From assembly GCA_963833375.1 (NCBI GenBank), contig CAWHXR010000007.1, positions 385,575 through 449,574 of the forward strand: a DNA stretch of 64,000 bases, written 5' to 3'. The translations under genes and the position numbers were made by a program. Shown here piece by piece: positions 26,942 through 34,116 of the stretch. Position 1 is the stretch's first letter. Every line of letters begins with the position of its first letter. Origin of the DNA: DASUPK01 sp963833375. GTDB lineage: Bacteria; Actinomycetota; Thermoleophilia; Solirubrobacterales; 70-9. The notes beneath the pieces are model-generated. The model did not search any database. It was not told where the DNA came from and worked only from the letters and a program-made list of their open reading frames with translations.

Positions 26942-27649
26942 ATGAGCGCACAGGCGCACAACGCCCACCCGAAGCGCCGCACGAACGAGGGGGCCGAGAA
27001 CTACGCCAAGGCCCTCTACGAGCTGCAGGCCCGCGAGGCCAGCGCCGTGGGGACGACCGCCGTGGCGCAGCGGCTCGGTGTCACCGCGGCCTCGGCGTCG
27101 GGAATGCTCCGGCGCCTGGCCGACGAGGGCGTGGTCGAGTACGCGCCCTATCGCGGGGCGCGCCTGACTCCGGAGGGCGAGCGGATCGCGCTCGAGGTGA
27201 TCCGCCACCACAGGCTGATCGAGCTCTTCCTGGCCGAGGTGCTCGGCATGCCATGGGACCGGGTGCACGCCGAGGCCGAGGTGCTGGAGCACCACATCTC
27301 CGAGGAGCTCGAGGAGCTGATCGCCGCGAAGCTGGGGGAGCCGGCCCTCGATCCGCACGGCGACCCGATCCCCGACCGGGACCTCGCGATCGGCGCGGAC
27401 GACTCGGTCCCGCTCACCGAGCTCGAGCCTGGGGACGAGGGGGTGTTCACGCGCGTCTCCGACAGCGACGCCTCGATGCTGCGCTACCTCGCCGAGCGGG
27501 CGATCCAGCCGGGGGCGAGGCTGGTGGTCGAGGGCCGTGAGCCCTTCGGCGGTCCCGTGATGGTCGAGATCGCCGGCCGCCCGCATCCGCTCGGCCCCGA
27601 GCTGGCCGGGAGCATGAGGGTCCGCCGTCGACCCGCGGGCGGGGCATGA
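26942..27649 (+). CDS. DtxR/MntR-family metal-dependent transcriptional regulator
   Basis: 235 aa. N-terminal winged helix (NYAKALYELQAREA, then VAQRLGVTAASASGMLRRLADEGVVEY), dimerisation and metal-binding domain with HHRLIELFLAEVLGMPWDRVHAEAEVLEHHISEE (the Glu/His ligands of the family), and a C-terminal SH3/FeoA-like domain (MLRYLAERAIQPGARLVVEGREP). Its stop overlaps the start of the Nramp transporter by 4 bases (ATGA), so the two form an operon and the regulator probably controls manganese or iron uptake. A candidate operator is at 26893. Confidence 0.92.
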   Translation: MSAQAHNAHPKRRTNEGAENYAKALYELQAREASAVGTTAVAQRLGVTAASASGMLRRLADEGVVEYAPYRGARLTPEGERIALEVIRHHRLIELFLAEVLGMPWDRVHAEAEVLEHHISEELEELIAAKLGEPALDPHGDPIPDRDLAIGADDSVPLTELEPGDEGVFTRVSDSDASMLRYLAERAIQPGARLVVEGREPFGGPVMVEIAGRPHPLGPELAGSMRVRRRPAGGA

Positions 27650-29031
27650 GCGAGCAGGACCTCTCCGTCGGTCAGGACGACGTCGGCCTTGTAGAGCCCG
27701 TACCCGGGGAGCTCTCGCCACCCCCGGCGCCCTCCAATGGCCTGGGCGGAGTCGAGGACGTCCTGCCCGGCGAGGCGGCCGTCGCCCGCGCGGCGCGGCG
27801 CTCGCTCGAGGGCCATACACGAGGCCTGCCGCGCCTCTGGCCGTTCCTCGGCCCGGCCTTCATTGCGGCGGTCGCCTACATCGACCCTGGCAACTTCGCC
27901 ACCAACATCGCCGGCGGCGCGAAGTTCGGCTACCTGCTGCTCTGGGTGGTGCTCGCGGCGAACCTGATCGCGATGGTGGTCCAGACCCAGTCCGCGAAGC
28001 TCGGCATCGCGACCGGGAAGAACCTGGCGGAGGCCTGCCGCGACTCGTTCTCCCGGCGCACCTCGATCGGCCTCTGGATCCAGGCCGAGCTCGTCGCCGC
28101 CGCCTGCGACATCGCCGAGGTGGTGGGCGCCGCCCTGGGCCTCAACCTTCTCTTCGGGATCCCGCTGTTCCCCGCGGGCCTGCTCGCCGGCGCCGGAGCG
28201 TTCGCGATCCTCGCCCTGCAGCAGAAGGGCTTCCGCCGCCTGGAGGCCGGGATCGTCGTGCTCGTCGGCGTCGTCGTGTTCGCCTTCGCCTTCGAGATCC
28301 TCGAGTCGGGGCCGGCCGGGGGACAGGTCGTCCATCACCTCTTCGTCCCCGGCTTCGCCGGAGCCGAGAGCGTCCTCCTCGCCACGGGGATCATCGGCGC
28401 GACCGTCATGCCGCACGTGATCTATCTGCATTCCGCCCTCACGCAGCGCCGGATCGTCGGCCGGGACGAGAGCGAGAAGCGCCAGATCCTGCGCTTCGAG
28501 CGGATTGACGTCGTCATCGCCATGGCGCTGGCCGGCGCGGTGAACATCGCGATGATGGTGATGGCCGCGGCGCTCTTCCACAACGGCGGCCTGCCCGGAA
28601 TCGACAGCATCGACGGGGCCTACGACGGGCTCAAGCAGCTGGTCTCGCCCGGCGCCGCCACGATCTTCGGCATCGCGCTGCTCGCCTCCGGCTTCGCCTC
28701 GTCCTCGGTGGGGACGATGGCCGGCCAGGTCGTGATGCAGGGCTTCATCAGGCGGAAGATCCCGATCTTCCTGCGCCGCGCGATCACCCTGACCCCCGCC
28801 CTGATCGTCCTCGGGCTCGGCATCGACCCGACCGACGCCTTGGTCGGGAGCCAGGTCGTCCTCTCGTTCGGGATTCCCTTCGCCCTGGTCCCGCTGCTGC
28901 TGCTCGCCCGCCGGCGGGACCTGATGGGCTCGCTCGCCAACCCGCGCTGGCTGACGGGCGTGGCGGGCGTTCTCTCGGCCCTGATCATCGCCCTCAACGT
29001 CTTCCTGCTCGAGCAGGTCTTCATCGGTTAG
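27646..29031 (+). CDS. mntH: Nramp-family divalent metal transporter (MntH)
   Basis: 461 aa integral membrane protein with about 11 predicted helices. The metal-binding DPGN motif of TM1 is present (AYIDPGNFATNIAGG) and the TM6 Met-Pro-His motif in VMPHVIYLHSALTQRR. The N-terminal 60 residues are a hydrophilic, proline-rich extension not usual in the family. Nramp proteins import Mn2+ or Fe2+ with protons. Translationally coupled to the DtxR-family regulator. Confidence 0.95.
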   Translation: MSEQDLSVGQDDVGLVEPVPGELSPPPAPSNGLGGVEDVLPGEAAVARAARRSLEGHTRGLPRLWPFLGPAFIAAVAYIDPGNFATNIAGGAKFGYLLLWVVLAANLIAMVVQTQSAKLGIATGKNLAEACRDSFSRRTSIGLWIQAELVAAACDIAEVVGAALGLNLLFGIPLFPAGLLAGAGAFAILALQQKGFRRLEAGIVVLVGVVVFAFAFEILESGPAGGQVVHHLFVPGFAGAESVLLATGIIGATVMPHVIYLHSALTQRRIVGRDESEKRQILRFERIDVVIAMALAGAVNIAMMVMAAALFHNGGLPGIDSIDGAYDGLKQLVSPGAATIFGIALLASGFASSSVGTMAGQVVMQGFIRRKIPIFLRRAITLTPALIVLGLGIDPTDALVGSQVVLSFGIPFALVPLLLLARRRDLMGSLANPRWLTGVAGVLSALIIALNVFLLEQVFIG

Positions 29032-29081
29032 CGCGCTACAGCCGCGGTCTGATGGCCAAGCCGCCCCGCTAGTCTGCGCAA

Positions 29082-29444
29082 ATGGCACTGGCGCAGGACT
29101 TCGAGGCGGTGGTCGACTCGCTGCCGGACGATTGGACGGACCTCGAGCTCGACCTGCGGATCGCCGATGAGACCCGCTACGTGGACGCCGCGGTGATGCT
29201 CTCCCAGGTGAACGCCCAGCCCTACTCGCGGGCCGAGTGGCATTGGCGGATCAATGTCGCTCATCGTTTCGGGCACGCGGCCGCTGCCGAGACCGTGCGT
29301 GGCGTGCTCAGCAAGCTCGACCGCGAGAGGATCGCGGGCGAGCTGCGCGTCCGCGACGCGCAGGAGGGCCGCGCCGAGGTGGTGCAGATGTGGGGGCGCC
29401 CCGAGAGCGTGCGCCGCGACTTCCGGCGGCGGCGGAGTCTGTAG
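29082..29444 (+). CDS. Hypothetical protein
   Basis: 120 aa. No family recognised. The order of a helical N-terminus (AQDFEAVVDSLPDDWTDLELDLRI), a central aromatic segment (YSRAEWHWRINVAHRFGHAAAAETV) and a basic C-terminal tail (RRDFRRRRSL) suggests a small cytoplasmic alpha/beta protein. It lies 50 bp after mntH on the same strand and ends before a double hairpin. Confidence 0.65.
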   Translation: MALAQDFEAVVDSLPDDWTDLELDLRIADETRYVDAAVMLSQVNAQPYSRAEWHWRINVAHRFGHAAAAETVRGVLSKLDRERIAGELRVRDAQEGRAEVVQMWGRPESVRRDFRRRRSL

Positions 29445-29464
29445 GTCTGCTTCGCGATCGGATC

Positions 29465-29513
29465 GCGGCTGTAGCAGCCGCCCGCCACATGTCGCGGCGG
29501 CTGTCGCCGCCGC
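29465..29513. terminator. Tandem hairpins between convergent genes
   Basis: Two perfect GC-rich hairpins sit between convergent stop codons at 29444 and 29540: GCGGCTG/CAGCCGC with loop TAG (29465-29481) and GCGGCGGC/GCCGCCGC with loop TGTC (29494-29513). No T-tract follows, as is common in high-GC actinobacteria. A bidirectional terminator is the likely role. Confidence 0.55.
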
Positions 29514-29539
29514 TCCGAGATGGTGCGGCCTGACAGCCG

Positions 29540-31537
29540 CTAGACGAGGTGCTCCGGGTTCGACACGCGGGAGAAGGACTGGATCACCGAGGCCAGCTGG
29601 TTGGCCACGATGCGCGCCCGGTTGATCTCGGTCCGGGTCCAGGGACGCTCGTCCTCTGTCATCGCCTCGACGATGCCGAGGGTCTCGCCGCGCTGGACGA
29701 CCGGAACCATCAACAGGGACCGATAGCCCTGCGCGAAGAGCAACTCGACCTCGGCCTGATCGGCTTGCGGGTCACCGACCATCACCTGCGCGGCCTCCCG
29801 GCGCTGCAGGACCCGCTCGGTCACCGGAAAGCCTTCGGTCGAGAAGAACTCGCCCTCGACCTGCTCTCCGCTCTCGGCGAGCGTCTCCACAGCCCCCCTG
29901 TCCGGGTGCCATTGCGAGAGCGCCACCTTGTCGGCGTGCAGCTCGCCGGCGATCAAATCGAGCGCGCTGTAGAGGTCCGATTTGGACCGCGCGTTCGCCA
30001 GGCGGGCGCTGAGGTGCTCGAGTCGGCGATCGCCGGCGGAGATCGTCGGGCGGTCACCCCCCGGCGTCGAGACCAGCGCCTTGGCGAGGGTGTCCCTGCA
30101 CGTCTCGGCCGCGGGCGGTGAGACGCGACTCCACGGCGGGGCCGGGCGACCGATGACGTAGCCCTGGCCCCATGGCACATCGAGATTGGCGAGGACCTCG
30201 ATGTCGTCATGGTTCTCGATTCCCTCCGCGCAGACGGTGGCGCCGACACGGCGAGCGAAGCGAACGAGGGACTCGACCAGCGCCATGCGGACGGGGTCGG
30301 AGTGGATCGCGCGGGTCAGGTCGAGATCCAGCTTGACGATGTCGGGGCGCACCCACATGACCTGCTTGAGCCCGGCGTACCCAGCGCCGGCGTCGTCGAT
30401 CGCGATCCGGGCCCCGCGCTCCCGCAGGTCCGCCAGCGAATCGGCGAGCAGGCTGTCGCCGACGTACACCTCGTGCTCGGTGAGCTCGATGATCAGGTCG
30501 GAGAGATCGCCGGCAAGCACCTTCTTGACGACGTCCGTGGAGAGGGCGGACGGGCTCACGTTGAGGGCGATGTGCGTGCCGGGCGGTCGGCCGATCGGCT
30601 CGAGCGCGGCGCGGATCGCAGCGGCCTCGAGCTCAGGCCCCAGCCCGCAGGCATTGGCCTGTGCGAACCAGGTCGCGGGCGGGCGCTCGGGCGCGTCGGG
30701 GAAGCGGGCGAGGGCCTCGTAGCCGATCAGCCTGCCGGTGGTGAGCGAGGCGACGGGCTGGTAGAGCGGCTCGATCGCGCGCTCCTCCAGGATGCGCGCG
30801 ATCTCCGAGCGCTGCGGGGCGTCCCCGCTGAGGCGCACGTGATCCGGGTCGAAGCGGCGGGTCCGCGACTTCCCCGAGCGCTTCGCCCAGTAGAGGGCTC
30901 CCTCGGCGAGCTGGAGGAGGGCGGGGGCGTTGTCGGCGTCCACGGGGTAGACGGCGATGCCGGCGGAGCAGGTGAGCTCGTCTCCGGCCGGCGAGAGCCT
31001 GGCGACGGCGGTCCGGACGCGCTCGGCGATCTCCTGGGCTGCGTCGGCGCCGGTGCCCGGCAGGATCAGGGCGAACTCCTCACCGCCCATCCGGGCCGCG
31101 GTGTCCCCGCGGCGGACCGATTTGCGCAGCTGCGCGCCGACGCCCTCGAGCACCCCGTCGCCGAAGGGGTGCCCGTGATGCTCGTTGACTGTCTTGAAGT
31201 CGTCGAGGTCGAGCGCGACCAGGGCCAGGGACCCCCGGTGCGCCGTCGCCTTCTGAAGCTCGCTGCGCAGCGCCTGCTGGAAGCCCCGGTGGTTCATCAG
31301 ACCGGTCAGTGAGTCGGTCTCGGCGAGGTCCCTCAGGTGCGGCCGCTGCCTGTAGATCAGGGCGGTGAGCACGAGGGTGAGGAGCATTCCCGCCGCGCTG
31401 AACGCCGCCAGCTTCCCGTCGTCCCGCGAGAGCCCCAGCCCGGCGCCCCAGAGCAGCGAGAAGGCGATGGCAGCCCAGGGGACCACCTTCGGGTGGGAAA
31501 TCCGGGGATGCGGGAGGGGCCCCACGGCAGCAAGCAT
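29540..31537 (-). CDS. Membrane-bound GGDEF-EAL-GAF cyclic di-GMP protein
   Basis: 665 aa from the ATG at 31537. Two membrane helices (about 18-37 and 43-63) are followed by GGDEF (GGEEF at 151-155, with an RxxD inhibitory site RRGD at 142-145), EAL (GYEALAR, LNVSPSAL, ELTE, DDAGAG, VKLDLDL, AEGIEN, QGY, so the known metal and catalytic residues look intact) and a C-terminal GAF domain of about 150 residues. It could both make and degrade c-di-GMP. The canonical DDFGTG is DDAGAG. GAF after EAL is a less common order. Divergent from the receiver-like gene at 31631. Confidence 0.92.
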   Translation of the reverse strand: MLAAVGPLPHPRISHPKVVPWAAIAFSLLWGAGLGLSRDDGKLAAFSAAGMLLTLVLTALIYRQRPHLRDLAETDSLTGLMNHRGFQQALRSELQKATAHRGSLALVALDLDDFKTVNEHHGHPFGDGVLEGVGAQLRKSVRRGDTAARMGGEEFALILPGTGADAAQEIAERVRTAVARLSPAGDELTCSAGIAVYPVDADNAPALLQLAEGALYWAKRSGKSRTRRFDPDHVRLSGDAPQRSEIARILEERAIEPLYQPVASLTTGRLIGYEALARFPDAPERPPATWFAQANACGLGPELEAAAIRAALEPIGRPPGTHIALNVSPSALSTDVVKKVLAGDLSDLIIELTEHEVYVGDSLLADSLADLRERGARIAIDDAGAGYAGLKQVMWVRPDIVKLDLDLTRAIHSDPVRMALVESLVRFARRVGATVCAEGIENHDDIEVLANLDVPWGQGYVIGRPAPPWSRVSPPAAETCRDTLAKALVSTPGGDRPTISAGDRRLEHLSARLANARSKSDLYSALDLIAGELHADKVALSQWHPDRGAVETLAESGEQVEGEFFSTEGFPVTERVLQRREAAQVMVGDPQADQAEVELLFAQGYRSLLMVPVVQRGETLGIVEAMTEDERPWTRTEINRARIVANQLASVIQSFSRVSNPEHLV

Positions 31538-31630
31538 CGGAACGCGCTGTCTCGGTCGACATCCTCTCTTTTTGGTCAAATGTCCTGCCTGGACGCATGA
31601 TCCGCTCCCATCCCGAAAGGCGGACCTGAT

Positions 31631-31948
31631 TTGGCCCGGATCGTGGCCCTGGTGCAAGATCTGATGCTCGCGAGCCGCGTGCGCAGCTCGCTGGAGGCCG
31701 CCGGCCACGAGGTGGAGCAGGATTCGGCGGTCCCCGACGAGCTTGACGGCATCGACCTGGTCGTCGCCGACCTCGACGTAGTCGAGCCCGAGGCGCTCTC
31801 AGGTCTCGGCCTGCCGGTGATCGGGTTCTACGCGCACACCGACGTGGAGACCAAGCGCCGGGCGGACGAGGCCGGCCTCGCGATGGCGGTCCCCCGCAGC
31901 CGGATGGCCCGGGAGCTGCCGGAGCTGGTCGAGCGGGCGTTGGGCTAG
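31631..31948 (+). CDS. Receiver-like small protein
   Basis: 105 aa, TTG start. The pattern VALVQDLMLASRVRSSLEAAGHEVE, IDLVVADLDVVEP, LPVIGFYAHTDVETKRRADEAGLAMAVPRSRM matches the beta/alpha order of a CheY-like receiver, with Asp in VVADLD at the phosphoacceptor place, but the switch Lys and the paired N-terminal acidic residues are not evident, so it may be a pseudo-receiver. Divergent from the GGDEF-EAL gene. Overlaps the downstream convergent gene by 4 bp. Confidence 0.65.
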   Translation: MARIVALVQDLMLASRVRSSLEAAGHEVEQDSAVPDELDGIDLVVADLDVVEPEALSGLGLPVIGFYAHTDVETKRRADEAGLAMAVPRSRMARELPELVERALG

Positions 31949-32937
31949 CCGCAGTCCGCGGCGGCGGGTTGGAATCCGGCCGCGATGCGCGCCGCCGCGG
32001 AGCCCGCGACCAGCCCGAGCCCGGTCGCCCAGCCGAGCCATGCCCTCGCCCGGCCCGGCTGCAGCGCGGCGGTGTCTGTTTCGGGATCAGTGCCTGAGAA
32101 CGCATGGGCGGCGACGAGGGCCTCGAGCTGTTTCTGCTGCGAGGCGCGATCCAGGCCGTTGACCTCGCTGAGCAGGTCGTCGAGCGCCGATCCCGGATCG
32201 TTGCCGAGCGTGTGGTACCCGCGGCTCAGCCCGGCGAAGAACCGGTGGGCGATCGGACAGGACCTGCGTGTGATCGCCACGACGAGCTCCGGGTAGCGCG
32301 GCGCGCCGAACTGATCGACGCGGAACTCGCGGACCGGGACGCCGAGCTGCTGAAGCTGGACGCCCTCCGCGTTCCAGAAGGCTGTGGCCGCGTCGACCTT
32401 GCCGGCGGCGAGGTCGGCGACTGCGTTGAAGCCGATCGTCACCCGGTGCACCGAGGAGGGGTCGACGCCGCCGGAGCGCAGGACGCTGTCGAGGACGGCA
32501 TCGTCAGAGGGGACGCCGGTGACCCCGATCGTCTTGCCGGCGAGATCGGCGGGGGTGCTGATCTCATTGCGATCGCGCGCGATCACCGAGGCGAGCGGGC
32601 GCTGCACGACCGCGGCGATGGCGATCAGGTCGAGCTCCCTCTCGCGGGCGATGCCGAAGTCGTTGATGTCCATGACGGCGAAGTCGGCGCGCCCGGACTC
32701 GAGCAGCTTGGCGCTGTCGGCGGTGCTGGAGGGCTCGCGGATCGCGAGGTCAAGGCCCTCGTCCTTGAAGTAGCCACTGGCCTGCGCGGCGTAGATCCCG
32801 GAGTGAACCGGGTTCGGCTGGAAGTCGAGGACCAGGGTCGCGCCCTTCGGCGCGCCCGGTTCAGCGCCGCCCCCTCCGCAGCCCCCGAGGGCGGCTGCGA
32901 GGAGAGCGGCCGCCAGCAGCGCGGCGACCCGTCTCAT
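31945..32937 (-). CDS. ABC transporter substrate-binding lipoprotein, NMT1/THI5-like
   Basis: 330 aa with lipobox (LAAALGGC). The mature protein has the two-lobed NMT1/SsuA/ThiY layout: DFQPNPVHSGIYAAQASGYFKDEGLDL at the start, DFAVMDINDFGIARERELDLIAIAAVVQRP, and GKTIGVTGVPSDDAVL. Such proteins bind thiamine precursors, sulfonates or related small molecules. The last 60 residues include a hydrophobic stretch (WLGWATGLGLVAGSAAARIAAG), unusual in a soluble binding protein. No permease or ATPase gene is adjacent. Confidence 0.85.
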   Translation of the reverse strand: MRRVAALLAAALLAAALGGCGGGGAEPGAPKGATLVLDFQPNPVHSGIYAAQASGYFKDEGLDLAIREPSSTADSAKLLESGRADFAVMDINDFGIARERELDLIAIAAVVQRPLASVIARDRNEISTPADLAGKTIGVTGVPSDDAVLDSVLRSGGVDPSSVHRVTIGFNAVADLAAGKVDAATAFWNAEGVQLQQLGVPVREFRVDQFGAPRYPELVVAITRRSCPIAHRFFAGLSRGYHTLGNDPGSALDDLLSEVNGLDRASQQKQLEALVAAHAFSGTDPETDTAALQPGRARAWLGWATGLGLVAGSAAARIAAGFQPAAADCG

Positions 32938-33116
32938 TCAGCCGCTGACCCTATTCCTAAGATCGCGATAAAGGTCTGCCCCGCGGCCTCGGCCCCGGCC
33001 GGAAATGCGGTTAGACTGCGCGCCGCCTCACACCGGTGGGGCAGCCAGAGAGAAACGGGTTGCTCCACGGCCATCGCCTGGGGAGCGCCCTCGCGTCTAC
33101 GAGGAGGTCATTTCAA

Positions 33117-33938
33117 GTGCAAGATCGAGGTCTCGCGGCGTACATCGCCGAGCTGGTCGGGACGCTGCTCCTGGTCTTCTTCATCACGAGCGTCGTCGTG
33201 CTCTATGTGTCCACCGGCCAAAACGCCCAGTTCGGCTCCGACTTCGCGGTGGTGGGCCTGACCCACTTCCTCGTGCTCTTCGCTCTGATCATCAGCATCG
33301 GCGTGGCGAGCGGCGGGCACTTCAATCCGGCCGTGACGGCGGCCTTCATCGCGATCCGGCGCATCGATCCGATCGACGGCCTGGTCTACATCCTCGCCCA
33401 GCTCTCGGGCGGGGTGCTCGGCGCCCTGCTCACCAAGGCGTTCCTGCTCGATGAGGGACGTGCCTCGGACTACGGCACGCCGAAGATCAGCCCGCTGCTC
33501 GGCGGGGCCTTCCAGGGCTTCCTGGTCGAGGGCATCGGCGCATTCGTCCTCGTGCTCACCGTCCTCGCCGTCGCCCTCAACCCGGAGACCCGGCGCTGGG
33601 CGGCGATCTCGATCGGCGGCGCGCTGGGGCTCGGCGTGATGGTGCTCGGCCCGCTGACCGGCGGCTCGTTCAACCCGGCCCGCTGGTTCGGCCCGGCGCT
33701 GGTCGGTAACCATTTCGCCGACGCCTGGGTCTACATCTTCGCTCCGTTGGTCGGCGGCCTGCTCGCGGCGGCCGTCTACAAGTTCATCATCGAGCCCTCC
33801 AGCGGCCCGGTGCAGGAGCTTGCGGACAAGGTCGCACCGCGCGGTCCGGCCCCGCCCGCGGGTGAGGCGCCGCCTCTGCGGCAGTCCTCCGGCGGTCCTC
33901 CGCCGTCCTCTCCGCCCGGGGGTATCGCCGGCTCCTAG
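33117..33938 (+). CDS. Aquaporin / MIP-family channel
   Basis: 273 aa with six membrane helices and the two NPA half-helices (HFNPAVTAAF and SFNPARWFGPAL, with the selectivity-filter Arg after the second). Conducts water and perhaps small neutral solutes. The GTG at 33117 is chosen because GAGGAGG at 33101-33107 is well placed; the frame continues 27 codons upstream but that part is not membrane-protein-like. A hydrophilic, Pro/Gly-rich tail of about 40 residues follows the last helix. Confidence 0.93.
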   Translation: MQDRGLAAYIAELVGTLLLVFFITSVVVLYVSTGQNAQFGSDFAVVGLTHFLVLFALIISIGVASGGHFNPAVTAAFIAIRRIDPIDGLVYILAQLSGGVLGALLTKAFLLDEGRASDYGTPKISPLLGGAFQGFLVEGIGAFVLVLTVLAVALNPETRRWAAISIGGALGLGVMVLGPLTGGSFNPARWFGPALVGNHFADAWVYIFAPLVGGLLAAAVYKFIIEPSSGPVQELADKVAPRGPAPPAGEAPPLRQSSGGPPPSSPPGGIAGS

Positions 33939-33983
33939 CGGCCACCAGGCCGCCCGCTTTCCGGGGCGAAGGGCGAAGCCGTG

Positions 33984-34011
33984 ATGCGAGGGCGCGCGAC
34001 AGCGCGACCCG
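33984..34011 (+). repeat. GC-rich hairpin repeat, copy B
   Basis: 28 bp identical to the reverse complement of copy C (45088-45115). Starts with ATGCGAGGG and forms a hairpin at 33990-34010 with arms GGG + CGCGC and GCGCG + A + CCC around a GACA loop. It lies in the 178-bp gap between the aquaporin gene and fbiC, where GGGCGAAGCCG also occurs twice (33971 and 34077 areas). No gene is visible in this gap. Confidence 0.72.
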
Positions 34012-34116
34012 CGTAACGGAGGGCGGGCGGTCGCTCGGCCGTCGATGCGGCGGTGGTGTCTGCGGCCGCCGTTGAGGGCGAAGCCGGGGATCGGCGTTCG
34101 CTAGGTTCCCCCTGCG

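Noticed and set aside
31080..32105. A 341-codon minus frame starting after GAGGATG near 31550
   Set aside because: The AGAGGATG start looks attractive but the product is out-of-frame Arg/Pro/Ala-rich sequence; the GGDEF-EAL frame starting at 31537 contains all domains.
33036..33116. Longer aquaporin start at 33036
   Set aside because: The GTG at 33117 has GAGGAGG at proper distance and begins right before the first membrane helix.
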